A DNA stretch of 64,000 bases from Paraphysomonas bandaiensis (lineage: Eukaryota > Chrysophyceae): NCBI GenBank assembly GCA_965644295.1, contig CBFFRP010000615.1, positions 1 to 64,000 on the forward strand, given 5' to 3'. The notes beneath the pieces were generated by a model. That model did no database searches. It was not told where the DNA came from and was given only the letters and a program-made list of their open reading frames with translations. The position numbers and the translations under genes were made by a program. Shown here one piece after another: positions 10,101-24,799 of the stretch (positions are counted from its first letter, which is position 1; every line of letters begins with the position of its first letter).

Positions 10101-11890
10101 CTCACTACTTGGTGAACATCTATTCTCACGAACATATGTTTATCATAATAAGTTCACTAATCAATCATATATCCTTAAGTATAGTACATATAGACTACAG
10201 GTATACTGAGTCACTCTAAACAATTATGTGTTGGTTTCACTCATTGCACACTATTAACTTACTACAATTGCACAATATATATAGGATAATATAAAATAAT
10301 TCTTACATCCGTAAATATATTATGTAAACATCCTTTGTAGCTAAACTCACCCTTTACTACAACTACGGGTTTGCTTAACATATTTACTTGTGACGCGACT
10401 ACGGGTGTCTAAGCGTCACTGGTAGACATTGATAGTTGTGTCCTTCCTCTTCCATGCGTACAGGTGTTATATGATAGGGAGTAGTGCTAAGCCTTCTTAC
10501 AAGACTACTTATCACTTAACTGTAACTTATTACACTCGCAACATCACTTACTACAACCTACAGTAGTTCTCCCTTATTCTTGTACCTTCATAGCCTCCGA
10601 AATCACCCATATTGAATAATATCATACACCAGAACTCAATATCGAATAGTTCATTTAGAATAGAATTTTGTTTAATTAAACGGATTATTTAAAATGTACT
10701 ATCTAACCGGTACTGGGCTTAATAATTATATTAAACCAACGAACGATGCTTTCACTACAACTATATTTATTCTAACTCTAAGAGAAGGAGCGTTTCTAAA
10801 CACATATTTCAACTAATGACAACAGACGTGAGAACGGATTTATAATTAATTTATCAGTTTTCCGAATATCAAATACCATTGACTCTGAGTAAAAGTAGTC
10901 ATAGGCATATAGTATTATAACACTACTGACTTAAGTCGTTGATTAAGCATATATATTTTATCCGTGTTAATGGTTAGATGGAGCATATGAAGTGGGTGCC
11001 ACCTAACTTATTTCATAATATGCAGCATAAGCGTATATCCTCATATGAAACTTTTCGGAGTAGAGTAGCATATAAAATACATCACGTAACGCAACAACCT
11101 ATGGGAGATTGCCTTCCTCCTCTGAGCCAAAGTAAAACTGTGTAGTCTATCCTCACGAAAGGTTGGGGCCCTGAACGACTTTACAATTAATATTGATATG
11201 CAGATCTGTTTACCAGTTATTTGAAATCCACGAGCAAGTGTTTCTCCCACAGACAACGAAGATAGAGCCAAAACAATCAACTCATCACCAACATAAGATT
11301 CCTTTTTCCTCTCATTCATTGTTGCAACAACCTTCAATTGCGCTTGTACGATGCATTTAACTTTTCGATCTTCGTTCAAAGCGATTGAGGATCAGGAAGA
11401 AGTTAATATAGATTGGAAGCTTTTCTTAACTGTGAATGAAAGGAAAAAAGTCTGATGTTTACGACAAATCGACTGTTTCGCCTATACCTGCGTTGACGTG
11501 TGAGGAACACTTGTTGGTGGATTTTAAAGAACTGGTAAAAGATCTGCATAATATCAAACATTAGTTCCAGAGTCTCGTTCAGGAGCCCAAATTCGAATAT
11601 AATTCATATCATGAGGATGGACTAAAATCATACATTTGCCCAGAGGAGAAAGGCTAATCTCCCATAGGTGTCGTTACATGTCGAGTTACTCTATTCTCGA
11701 AAGGAATTCCCCTATCTCCGTTATTTCTGACTTATAGGCATCAAGTGGCGGTCAATCGCATAACGGAACATAAGTTAATAAAAGTTGTGTAAAACTTGTC
11801 CGCTTTAAGAATAAAAAAACTATTCGAAAGCTTTTCGATTTTTATTACTGAAAACTCAAAGACGGATCACCGTCGACATGCCATAAACCC
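10101..11890. other. Gene-poor stretch with decayed coding-like pieces
   Basis: AT-rich, without a complete gene. Two pieces look like old coding sequence. One is a minus-strand ORF at 11041-11379 that lacks an early ATG. The other is a plus-strand run from an ATG at about 11437, broken by one stop near 11563 and continuing in the same frame to about 11658. Neither is recognisable, and both could be remnants of one element. Confidence 0.3.
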
Positions 11891-14800
11891 TCAAAGAATG
11901 GGTTCTTGTATAGCAGATTTCTTTCTACCATTGATCACATACCAACCAACGGCGCCCAACAAGGCCATGAATGCCACAACTCCAACGACAATTCCTGCAG
12001 TTTCTCCAGGGCCGAGGCCGTCATCATCGTCATTACTGTCACTCTTAGGATTGATCGGATTCGTGACGGAAACCGTGCAAGTGTTTCCTACAACAGTGAC
12101 GTAGAGGGGGGTATTGGGCGGCACGCCCACATATGGGTACAAACCAACGTCATCATCCTCGATAATATCCGCGGCAGCGTCACAGTTGTATACCCCCACC
12201 CTGTACTCTATCACACAAAACGTTACGGACACATTTTTATTTAGTTGTCAAAGTTACACATATGCAGCTTATTCCACAGTGACTTTCGTAACGCTGATAC
12301 AGAACAAATTGACAGCGCCTATCGTGACATGCTAGATGTAAATTGCTGCGATTACCTTCAACGCCGAATAGCTGGCCCATATAGTCATCATCAAAAAAGT
12401 CATCATCTCCGGGCACTCCAGTTAGCATAAGTTCGTATGTGGAGTCCGTTGTTATACATATCTTGTGCTCAGCTGTAATTCCAGTCACTAGAGTGCCTTC
12501 CCACAGTTCAATCGCATCCGTATCAAGTGCATACGTCTCCAGTGAATATTGAGAGTCTCCTTTCCAACCGTAAGGAACACCGTATATGCTTCCCCCTAGC
12601 ATCAGATCCAATTCATACCCCGCACACACGTTACAGGCACTTGCAGACGATAAGTCCATATATGCAGATGTTTGGTACTCGGACAAGTAGATTCCGCATT
12701 GGGGAATGTCCACTCCCATCTCATCGGAATCATCGCCACCCATAACCAACTGTACGTTATAAGAGCCTTGATCCAAACAGAAGACATCATATCCAATTAC
12801 ATCACCAGGGACACTCGACGACATCGTCCCATTAGCTACCACATTCATATCTGTATCCAGAATGGTGTAGAGGTTGCCCTCCCCCCACCCATCAGCACCG
12901 CGATCCATCTTCCGCACAGTGAGCATTTGCTGATTCGAAGGACAGTCCAGTGAGTTGTATGCACTGTCCATATCGACTGGGGTGACTACCCTGTTGCTTA
13001 CAGTTCCATCAGCAGAAGTGATTATTACAGTCGCCAACTGTGCTTCTCCATTGGGAAACACTTTAGCAGTTGCTGTGATGACATATACTCCGGGTTCAGG
13101 CTGGGGAATGGATACCTGCTCCACATTGTTTATCTCATCACCAGCTACTCCATTTCCATACATAACAACTCCAGAGGGGAGTGTGATCTTGAGGTCAATA
13201 TCGTTAATCAACTATAACCAACATTAAGCAAGGAAAATATATTGACGTCAAGTGGGTAGTGATGAATGGTCTCTTACCATTTTAGCGGACACAATGCTGT
13301 TCGGAGGATCCATCCACACCAATGTTGCCTTAACTGGTCGCGTAGCATCACTCACCGTTAGAGTATAGCTGACCTCGTGCAAGGGGTCGATTGACATCTC
13401 GTCCACATACAAGTCAGTGACTGATTCAATTCCAGGATACGGCATGACGTTCTGGCAATAAAACAGTATCAAGATAAATATCAAGTATGCTATTTAGCAC
13501 ATGCTCAGCTCTGCTTAGCTGAAGCGCAGAGGCTGAGGGAAATCATATCACGTAAGCATATCTCAACTATAGTAAAATTGCGAACCGCACAATGCTCTGT
13601 AGTACTTATATATCACCTGTAGAGAGACCCTCCCGAAACCTTGGTAATAATCAGGAGGTGGTCCTAAATTTGCAGAAAAAATTGGACATGTAGCGTTAGC
13701 AAGGCACGAAGGAACAGATCTAAAATTCCAAGACAGAGGTAGAGCCTTGATTACGTACCTAATTCAGCGGTAGGCTCCGTTGTATCCCTGTTCGCAGTGT
13801 AATAGGTGTCCATGGGTTCGCCGGAGTGGATCAGCATAGCCTTCACAGTAGCTCCCCTTGGGCTGTAAGCACTGCAGTTATAGACAGCCTGACAGACAGT
13901 GGCATAGAAGGATGGGTCCTCGAAGTATTGTCTAATCTGAGAGGCCACCCCTGCAGACACAACTGATTTGCCACTGGAGCACAATATAGCAATGCGGGCA
14001 GTGCAAAAACTGTTATCATAATCGGATTTGTACACCGTAAACATCCCAGGTTTAGCAAGCACTTCTTACCTGCCACAGCTGGTGTTGCCATGCTAGTGCC
14101 AGCCATCTGAATGGTGCTGCACGTTTCGATAGCGTGCCCGGATGCATTGGCCGAAGTTGTGAAATACCCAGGGGCAGTGATATCCGGTTTTATACGGTTA
14201 TCAAATGTAGGACCGATGGAACTAAAAAAAGCCATGTTGTCTATGACTGTTGAGTTAGAAGCTCCGACAGTGAGAATATTCTTAGAGCATGCCGGAGACC
14301 CCATACTGAAATATCCATCCGCACCGTCATTACCAGCAGCAAATATAGCAAGAAAATCTGGATTATCCACCATAAAAGCATCCGCACTGATATCGTCCGC
14401 ATCATCTACGTTATACTCATATCAACACTCAAATATCGGACATAAAGCATTTAAGATATTGTCAACGCAATAAGGTCGATATACTACGGCACGTACAGAA
14501 ATTGAATGGTCCACCCCATGAGTTACTATGTACCCTTGCTCCGGCTTCATATGCTGCTCCAAATACATTGTTTCCTAGGGGTGAAGGGTAGTATATCTGC
14601 ATGTACGATAAATAACATGTAGTTAAAGACACAAGACCAAATCGCAACACACTGCAGAAAATGAGCTGTACGGCTACACCATCTGGCAACCAAAATATAC
14701 TGCCATATAAAGTTCTTAAATCACATACCGAGTTGCCATCAGTAGACATATCAAAGAAAGCTATTTTGGCTGCTGGAGAATGCCCGCCGTATATCCCCAT

Positions 14801-17800
14801 TGTAGAATAACTCGCATCAGATGTCTGCACGCTTCCACCCACCGTCCCACACACATGGGTGCCGTGACCACCGGTCGTGTCTGTGCCGTCCTACGGGCAA
14901 ATATTTATCACAAATACGTGTGTAGATACGTACGGTTAGTAGGTATGCATTCGTTCATACGAAAAGAATACATTGAATATGAATGCATATAAGCTTTGTT
15001 CACCATGTAGTCTATGTACTGAATGACTTTTCTCTTTGACATATCATAGGTGGGGTTCGTGTACGATGATCTTTCAACAACGCTGCCATCCTCGTTTGCA
15101 AAGAAACAGCTGCCATGCGATATTTAAAAAGAGCAAGCATAAAAACACAGCCTTACGAATATTCATCTACCCCTGTATCACCCACTCCCACTACTTGACC
15201 AGTTCCATTCAACCCAGCCTCAAAGTAAGGATACACAGAGTCTTCTCTGGTATCCGTCTGAACGATTCCCTTGATATAGTTGTTGAAAGCCTTCATTGAG
15301 TGTCTCAAGCGAATATCTACGACTTCGTTTTGTTCAGCCGCCGCTGCCAGAAGAGAAGCAAAACACGCAGTTGGAGTGGACGAATGATCCCGAATCTCGT
15401 GCAAATTTCCAACCTCAATGGAACTGGGACCGATGGCTCGATGTTTGAGTCTAGAGAAACGACAGACATCCTCTCCCACTAAATCCGTAGCGGAGGAGTG
15501 TGGGTGGGTGAGAAGCTCATCAGCTGCCTCTTTCCATGCTGTGAAGTGTGGTGATTTCCCTGCCAAGCCTTCGGCATGAATGCCTGGATGAACAGACCGG
15601 AGCTTTATCCCGAAGTCCTTCGCGAACCCCTCACGAGCATCAGCAGATTGCAAGGTGATGACCAGCTGTACGTTTGCCACATCGACAGCATGCAGGTTGT
15701 TTCTTACAATTCCTAGATGATGCATCGCACTTTCATGAATCTTGAGAGTGTTGGGCAGAGGTGTCCACAACCTGACAAAAGTGTGACATAAGTGGCGAGG
15801 TAAAGTATAAATACAATGACAATAACAGTGGAAATGAAAATAACAGCACTTGTGGTAATGAAAATGACAGTAGCTGTGGAGGTGAAAGTGTGTCTACTTG
15901 AAAGGGATGCCGGATAGGTGTTTCTGGCTGGATGAGAGGGTGCTATAGGACGCAAGTACCAAAAAACAACCTAAGTCATTCCCCGCACTGGTGTAGACGG
16001 GGCTAACGCTATCCGCTCCAAACTGCTCCATGAGCGCAGAGCTTGCATCAGCCGCATAAAAGTATCCAACACATGTGATGTGGGAAATCCTATCCCTAAC
16101 TGCAGATGGTGTACTTCGGAGAAACGATATATGGCCCGCAAGTGCCCCTTCGAAAGTGGTTACACTGGAATAGTGAAGTTTCAGTTTCTCCTTGCCCAAC
16201 ACCAAAGCAAGCGTATCATAGTCTACAAAGAGAGGATAGAATTGAGATTACAAACAAAAGGCAACCCACATCATATAACCATGTCACATAACCATACCAT
16301 ACAACCAAATCATACAACCATATCATACAACCATACCATACAACCATATCATACAACCATACCATACAACCATACCATACAACCATATCATACAACCATA
16401 CCATACAACCATATCATACAACCATACCATACAACCATACCATACAACCATATCATACAACCATACCATACAACCATATCATACAACCATACCATACAAC
16501 CATACCATACAACCATACCATACAACCATATCATACAACCATACCATACAACCATACCATACCATACAACCATATCATACAACCATACCATACAACCATA
16601 TCATACAACCATACCATACAACCATATCATACAACCATACCATACAACCATATCATACAACCATACCATACAACCATATCATACGATCATACCATACAAC
16701 CATATCATACAACCATACCATACAACCATATCATACAACCATACCATACAACCATATCATACAACCATATCATACAACCATACCATACAACCATACCATA
16801 CAACCATACCATACAACCATACCATACAACCATATCATACAACCATATCATACAAACCATATCATACAACCATACCATACAACCATATCATACAACCATA
16901 CCATACAACCATACCATACAACCATACCATACAACCATACCATACAACCATACCATACAACCATACCATACAACCATATCATACAACCATACCATACAAC
17001 CATACCATACAACCATACCATACAACCATACCATACAACCATACCATACAACCATACCATACAACCATATCATACGATCATATCATACAACCATATCATA
17101 CAACCATACCATACAACCATACCATACAACCATACCATACAACCATACCATACAACCATACCATACAACCATACCATACAACCATACCATACAACCATAC
17201 CATACAACCATATCATACAACCATACCATACAACCATATCATACAACCATACCATACAACCATACCATACAACCATACCATACAACCATACCATACAACC
17301 ATACCATACAACCATATCACACAACCATACCATACAACCATACCATACAACCATACCATACAACCATACCATACAACCATACCATACAACCATACCATAC
17401 AACCATACCATACAACCATATCACACAACCATACCATACAACCATACCATACAACCATACCATACAACCATACCATACAACCATATCATACAACCATATC
17501 ATACAACCATACCATACAACCATACCATACAACCTACCATACAACCATACCATACAACCATATCATACGATCATATCATACAACCATACCATACAACCAT
17601 ATCATACAACCATACCATACAACCATACCATACAACCATACCATACAACCATACCATACAACCATACCATACAACCATACCATACAACCATACCATACAA
17701 CCTACCATACAACCATACCATACAACCATACCATACAACCATACCATACAACCATACCATACAACCATATCATACAACCATACCATACAACCATACCATA

Positions 17801-20800
17801 CAACCATACCATACAACCATACCATACAACCATACCATACAACCATACCATACAACCATACCATACAACCATACCATACAACCATATCATACGATCATAT
17901 CATACAACCATATCATACAACCATATCATACAACCATATCATACAACCATACCATACAACCATACCATACAACCTACCATACAACCATACCATACAACCA
18001 TATCATACGATCATATCATACAACCATACCATACAACCATACCATACAACCATACCATACAACCATATCATACGATCATATCATACGATCATACCATACA
18101 ACCATACCATACAACCATATCATACGATCATATCATATGATCATACCATACAACCATACCATACAACCATACCATACAACCATACCATACAACCATACCA
18201 TACAACCATATCATACAACCATACCATACAACCATACCATACAACCATACCATACAACCATACCATACAACCATACCATACAACCATACCATACAACCAT
18301 ACCATACAACCATACCATACAACCATACCATACAACCATACCATACAACCATACCATACAACCATACCATACAACCATATCATACGACCATATCATACAA
18401 CCATATCATACAACCATACCATACAACCATATCATACAACCATACCATACAACCATACCATACAACCATACCATACAACCATACCATACAACCATACCAT
18501 ACAACCATACCATACAACCATACCATACAACCATACCATACAACCATACCATACAACCATACCATACAACCATACCATACAACCATACCATACAACCATA
18601 CCATACAACCATACCATACAACCATATCATACAACCATATCATACAACCATACCATACAACCATACCATACAACCATACCATACAACCATACCATACAAC
18701 CATACCATACAACCATACCATACAACCATATCACACAACCATACCATACAACCATACCATACAACCATACCATACAACCATACCATACAACCATATCATA
18801 CAACCATACCATACAACCATACCATACAACCATATCACACAACCATACCATACAACCATACCATACAACCATACCATACAACCATATCATACAACCATAC
18901 CATACAACCATATCATACAACCATACCATACAACCATACCATACAACCATACCATACAACCATACCATACAACCATACCATACAACCATATCACACAACC
19001 ATACCATACAACCATACCATACAACCATACCATACAACCATACCATACAACCATATCATACAACCATACCATACAACCATACCATACAACCATACCATAC
19101 AACCATACCATACAACCATACCATACAACCATATCATACAACCATACCATACAACCATGTCATACAACCATACCATACAACCATACCATACAACCATACC
19201 ATACAACCATATCATACAACCATACCATACAACCATACCATACAACCATACCATACAACCATACCATACAACCATATCACACAACCATACCATACAACCA
19301 TACCATACAACCATACCATACAACCATATCACACAACCATACCATACAACCATACCATACAACCATACCATACAACCATACCATACAACCATACCATACA
19401 ACCATACCATACAACCATACCATACAACCATATCACACAACCATACCATACAACCATACCATACAACCATACCATACAACCATACCATACAACCATACCA
19501 TACAACCATATCACACAACCATACCATACAACCATACCATACAACCATACCATACAACCATACCATACAACCATACCATACAACCATACCATACAACCAT
19601 ACCATACAACCATACCATACAACCATACCATACAACCATACCATACAACCATATCACACAACCATACCATACAACCATACCATACAACCATACCATACAA
19701 CCATATCATACAACCATATCACACAACCATACCATACAACCATACCATACAACCATACCATACAACCATACCATACAACCATATCACACAACCATACCAT
19801 ACAACCATACCATACAACCATATCATACAACCATACCATACAACCATACCATACAACCATACCATACAACCATACCATACAACCATATCATACAACCATA
19901 CCATACAACCATGTCATACAACCATACCATACAACCATACCATACAACCATACCATACAACCATATCATACAACCATACCATACAACCATATCATACAAC
20001 CATACCATACAACCATATCATACAACCATATCACACAACCATACCATACAACCATACCATACAACCATACCATACAACCATACCATACAACCATATCACA
20101 CAACCATACCATACAACCATACCATACAACCATATCATACAACCATATCATACAACCATACCATACAACCATACCATACAACCATACCATACAACCATGT
20201 CATACAACCATACCATACAACCATACCATACAACCATGTCATACAACCATACCATACAACCATATCATACAACCATATCACACAACCATACCATACAACC
20301 ATACCATACAACCATACCATACAACCATACCATACAACCATATCACACAACCATACCATACAACCATACCATACAACCATATCATACAACCATACCATAC
20401 AACCATACCATACAACCATACCATACAACCATACCATACAACCATATCATACAACCATACCATACAACCATGTCATACAACCATACCATACAACCATACC
20501 ATACAACCATACCATACAACCATATCACACAACCATACCATACAACCATACCATACAACCATACCATACAACCATATCATACAACCATACCATACAACCA
20601 TATCATACAACCATACCATACAACCATACCATACAACCATACCATACAACCATACCATACAACCATACCATACAACCATATCATACAACCATACCATACA
20701 ACCATACCATACAACCATACCATACAACCATACCATACAACCATACCATACAACCATACCATACAACCATACCATACAACCATACCATACAACCATACCA

Positions 20801-22572
20801 TACAACCATATCATACAACCATATCATACAACCATACCATACAACCATACCATACAACCATACCATACAACCATACCATACAACCATACCATACAACCAT
20901 ACCATACAACCATATCACACAACCATACCATACAACCATACCATACAACCATACCATACAACCATACCATACAACCATATCATACAACCATACCATACAA
21001 CCATACCATACAACCATATCACACAACCACACCATACAACCATACCATACAACCATACCATACAACCATATCACACAACCATACCATACAACCATACCAT
21101 ACAACCATACCATACAACCATACCATACAACCATACCATACAACCATACCATACAACCATATCACACAACCATACCATACAACCATACCATACAACCATA
21201 CCATACAACCATACCATACAACCATACCATACAACCATATCACACAACCATACCATACAACCATACCATACAACCATACCATACAACCATACCATACAAC
21301 CATACCATACAACCATACCATACAACCATACCATACAACCATATCACACAACCATACCATACAACCATACCATACAACCATACCATACAACCATATCATA
21401 CAACCATACCATACAACCATACCATACAACCATACCATACAACCATACCATACAACCATACCATACAACCATATCATACAACCATACCATACAACCATAC
21501 CATACAACCATACCATACAACCATACCATACAACCATACCATACAACCATACCATACAACCATACCATACAACCATACCATACAACCATGTCATACAACC
21601 ATACCATACAACCATACCATACAACCATACCATACAACCATACCATACAACCATACCATACAACCATACCATACAACCATACCATACAACCATACCATAC
21701 AACCATACCATACAACCATACCATACAACCATACCATACAACCATATCATACAACCATACCATACAACCATACCATACAACCATACCATACAACCATACC
21801 ATACAACCATACCATACAACCATACCATACAACCATATCATACAACCATACCATACAACCATACCATACAACCATACCATACAACCATACCATACAACCA
21901 TATCATACAACCATATCATACAACCATACCATACAACCATACCATACAACCATACCATACAACCATACCATACAACCATACCATACAACCATACCATACA
22001 ACCATACCATACATCCATACCATACAACCATGTCATACAACCATATCATACAACCATATCATACAACCATATCACACAACCATACCATACAACCATACCA
22101 TACAACCATACCATACAACCATACCATACAACCATGTCATACAACCATATCATACAACCATATCATACAACCATACCATACAACCATACCATACAACCAT
22201 ACCATACAACCATACCATACAACCATACCATACAACCATACCATACAACCATGTCATACAACCATATCATACAACCATATCATACAACCATATCATACAA
22301 CCATATCATACAACCATATCACACAACCATACCATACAACCATACCATACAACCATACCATACAACCATACCATACAACCATGTCATACAACCATATCAT
22401 ACAACCATATCATACAACCATACCATACAACCATGTCATACAACCATATCATACAACCATATCATACAACCATACCATACAACCATGTCATACATGGGTA
22501 TGTCGTATACGTACCAGTGGTGAGTGCTTGACTCGTGAGTGCAGTTGCAATTACAAGCAGTGTTGCTAGCAT
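11891..22572 (-). CDS. Subtilisin-like serine protease (S8), C-terminal membrane anchor
   Basis: My 12-exon model gives 1095 residues: 22572-22515, 16222-15898, 15771-15157, 15109-15004, 14890-14729, 14596-14497, 14405-14070, 13950-13759, 13663-13617, 13451-13278, 13211-12356 and 12207-11891. Every junction is GT-AG and in phase. Exon 1 encodes a signal peptide (MLATLLVIATALTSQA). The S8 triad is complete: Asp326 in GDTGVDE, His377 in GHGTHVCG and Ser560 in GTSMATPAVAG, with the oxyanion Asn in FAAGNDG. GDTGVDEYSCFF is typical of the protist/Dictyostelium Tag-like S8 group. A beta-rich C-terminal region follows. A single membrane helix (about 1061-1081, GIVVGVVAFMALLGAVGW) and a short basic tail end the protein, so the protease domain should face outward or luminally. 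Intron 1 is 6292 nt and is nearly all minisatellite. The exon 2/3 junction used the donor that keeps frame; other junctions are clearer. Confidence 0.88.
16279..22496. repeat. 6.2-kb minisatellite, 13-bp unit, inside intron 1 of the protease
   Basis: There are about 475 head-to-tail copies of ATACCATACAACC and single-base variants (ATATCATACAACC, ATATCACACAACC, ATGTCATACAACC, and a CATACGATC type). A few copies are shortened, for example at about 17533, 17701 and 17970. Three units make 39 bp, so frames stay open by chance for thousands of bases on both strands; these are not genes. The array ends 18 bp inside the donor (22514) and starts about 56 bp inside the acceptor (16223) of the protease's first intron. 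Confidence 0.97.
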
Positions 22573-22866
22573 AACCTTCTTGATGTTCGTTGTATTGTTG
22601 TAGTGTGCAATAGGCAATAAGTGTGTCGGCCTCTATGTGTGAGGGGTGTGTGTATGCATGATATCATCGTGTCGAAAAGAATCCCACTCAGCACTGTGAT
22701 CTCATTCTGATGCTGTATACTGCTGTATACCAGTACAGTACCATATCCTGGCACACCACATAGGTGAGAATCTTTGCCCATACTGTACATAGTACAGTAG
22801 GAATTCCTACTGTACTGCACTGTATAGCATATACCGGTATATGGTATACGCATTGTGGCAACTGGT

Positions 22867-23520
22867 CTATGCTGGGCGTCTCGGCATCCTTTGTTTATTT
22901 TTGTTCAAAGAGGCCTCTAATATTGAGACAATAATTGTCTGTATTATACCATGGTATAGCCGTAGTTTTATTGCAGTAATATAAAAGATATTTTGCTTCA
23001 ATTTATTTCCGAAAAATAAGATGCTGGCTGCCGATGTACACTGTAGTCCAGGTGCTCGTGTGGATAGAGACGCAGACCGGCAGGCCATATCTTTGCAGTG
23101 GAAGCTCACGTATACTAAACTTGCGGTCGTAGACACGATGATTTGACTCGAAGGGCCGCCCAAGCATCCAAAGTGCATTAACTCTTGCTCGTCCAGGGTC
23201 GCAGGCGAGTCCATTTGACTGTGGTTAACATTAACTGTCTCGTCTAACGCACGTCTTGTGCAGTGATAGGGTCCTGGCGGCCTCGATAGGGTCCTGGCGA
23301 CCTCGATAGGGTCCTGGCGACCTCGATAGGGTCCTGATGCAGCACAGCATCTCACTAACAAGAGGTAACAAGAGGTGCCAAACCCACTGCGGTCCACAAG
23401 AGCCTTATCAGCACAAGTCTGCTTGTTATTTGGGCTGGAGGGTCTACCCGCATCCGTTTCTATGAAGCGCCAGGTGAACCAACAAGTCCTGAGCCCCCTC
23501 CCCCCTCCTAGAGGCACCAC
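22867..23520 (-). CDS. Uncertain ORF, 217 codons
   Basis: An open frame in a locally GC-richer stretch, 300 bp upstream of the protease start and on the same strand. It starts with ATG but has no recognised domain. It contains the 20-bp tandem repeat at 23268-23337 and ends in a Lys/Arg-rich tail. It may be a lineage-specific protein or a chance ORF; I lean to chance. Confidence 0.2.
   Translation of the reverse strand: MVPLGGGRGLRTCWFTWRFIETDAGRPSSPNNKQTCADKALVDRSGFGTSCYLLLVRCCAASGPYRGRQDPIEVARTLSRPPGPYHCTRRALDETVNVNHSQMDSPATLDEQELMHFGCLGGPSSQIIVSTTASLVYVSFHCKDMACRSASLSTRAPGLQCTSAASILFFGNKLKQNIFYITAIKLRLYHGIIQTIIVSILEASLNKNKQRMPRRPA
23268..23337. repeat. 20-bp tandem repeat, about 3.5 copies
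   Basis: The unit is TCGATAGGGTCCTGGCGACC. The first copy differs by one base and the last is cut after GATAGGGTCCTG. Confidence 0.85.
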
Positions 23521-23799
23521 TTATGGTAGTTTATTCACGATGCAGTGTGTGAGTATGCAGTGAGGTCTGCTGTTCGAGTATATACATATGACACATAAAC
23601 AAATCCCGCACACGAAGGGATCACTTTTCGATTGTTTCGTAAAGTGGTGTGTCTTTTTTGTATGTGTATTACAGCCCTAAGAACCGCCGTAAGAGTGTTA
23701 GTTCTGTATATGGGCCTCCTTAAGTAATCGAGTCGGACCTCAATGCAATGTATACGTATATATGGCAAAATAAAGCAGCAGATAGCGTTTAGTAGTTTT

Positions 23800-24090
23800 C
23801 TGCTCATTTTTCTGAAGAGTGGAATAATGATAGATAATTCCTGGCAACAAAGATCAAATGATGGAGCTGTTTGTGTTGAGTTTAGCTGTTTGTGAGCAAT
23901 TACGAATTGTTTTTGTAAAATATTTGAATTATGGTGACCACTTGAAGAATAGAGCAGTGGTTAACAGCATTACATGAACACATGAACTAATGATATGATA
24001 TGCATTATGTTTTAGTGAAACTGAAATATATCAACGGTATAAGATCGGTGATTGGTAGTTGATAGAATATATATAATTGTAGCGAATATC
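23800..24090 (+). repeat. Dispersed repeat family D, copy 1
   Basis: Similar in direct orientation to about 48720-49000. Shared landmarks in order are CTGTTTGTGAGCAA, AATATTTGAATTAT, AATGATATGATA, and the GTGAAACTGAAATATAT block. A shorter relative of the last block also occurs at about 1176. No ORF. Confidence 0.5.
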
Positions 24091-24104
24091 GATAAACAAT
24101 AAGA

Positions 24105-24290
24105 TGTGTTGATTACCCCAACACAGTCGAACTCGCACCTCTTCGTGGTGTTCTGGGGGATAAGTACCGGAGATATTTCTCCGGGAAACTAACGTGAGCC
24201 GCCTATATAGTATGTATTCAGCAGATATTGTTCTGCTCACTCATAGCCTAATGCTTGTGTGGAACAAGGGACCAGATGACATGCTCTTTT
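24105..24290 (-). mobile_element. TIR element family B fragment, inverted
   Basis: Contains the reverse-orientation family B landmarks ACACAGTCGAACTCGCACC, GGGGGATAAGTACC, GAGATATTTCTCCGGGAAACT and CACTCATAGCCTAATGC. It abuts family D. The ORF that begins here (24194) is partly repeat and was not called. Confidence 0.55.
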
Positions 24291-24799
24291 GGATTGGAAG
24301 GGCCCCTACAGTGCATATTTCTGTGCAGAGAAACTCAGAAATGGTGACGATCGTTTATTGGAACGACGGCTTAATATACCATTTTGTTCCTCCTAATCGA
24401 TGTTATCCTAAAAGCCTTAGTGTTAAGACTTTTTGTGGAACCTCTGGCATTTCGGTAATCGGAAAAAAGGGGTTTGTCTTATATATAGCGTCACGATTGG
24501 ACAAAGGCTGATAGAAATAGTCCTCATGTTACGAGCAAAAAAAGCAATGAAATTCCTTCCTAGACGATCATGTGAGTGTACTGATATGCAATTCCGTGAC
24601 AATACTATTAGCACTGTAGTTGCTCTATATGGTAGAGAATATGAAAGATGAAACTGTTTTAAAAGAATTTAATAGTGACTCTGGAATTTAATTATATATT
24701 CTAAGGATAGTAAGCATTACTACATGGGTGTTTCTAGAACGGGAGAATGGCTTGTATTTGTGGCTGAAAGATAAGTTATGGGGAAAAAGGTAGAGCACA

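Noticed and set aside
16279-22496. CRISPR-like array
   Set aside because: The repeat is head-to-tail without unique spacers and lies in a eukaryotic intron.
16080-22569. Plus-strand ORFs of 686, 1464, 870 and 790 codons and many minus-strand ORFs, all made of a repeating 13-residue pattern
   Set aside because: The 13-bp unit has a 39-bp coding period without stops, so any frame stays open. The array lies in a protease intron on the other strand.
24194-24511. 105-codon plus-strand ORF
   Set aside because: Its first third is inverted family B repeat and no domain is visible; a chimeric chance ORF is more likely.
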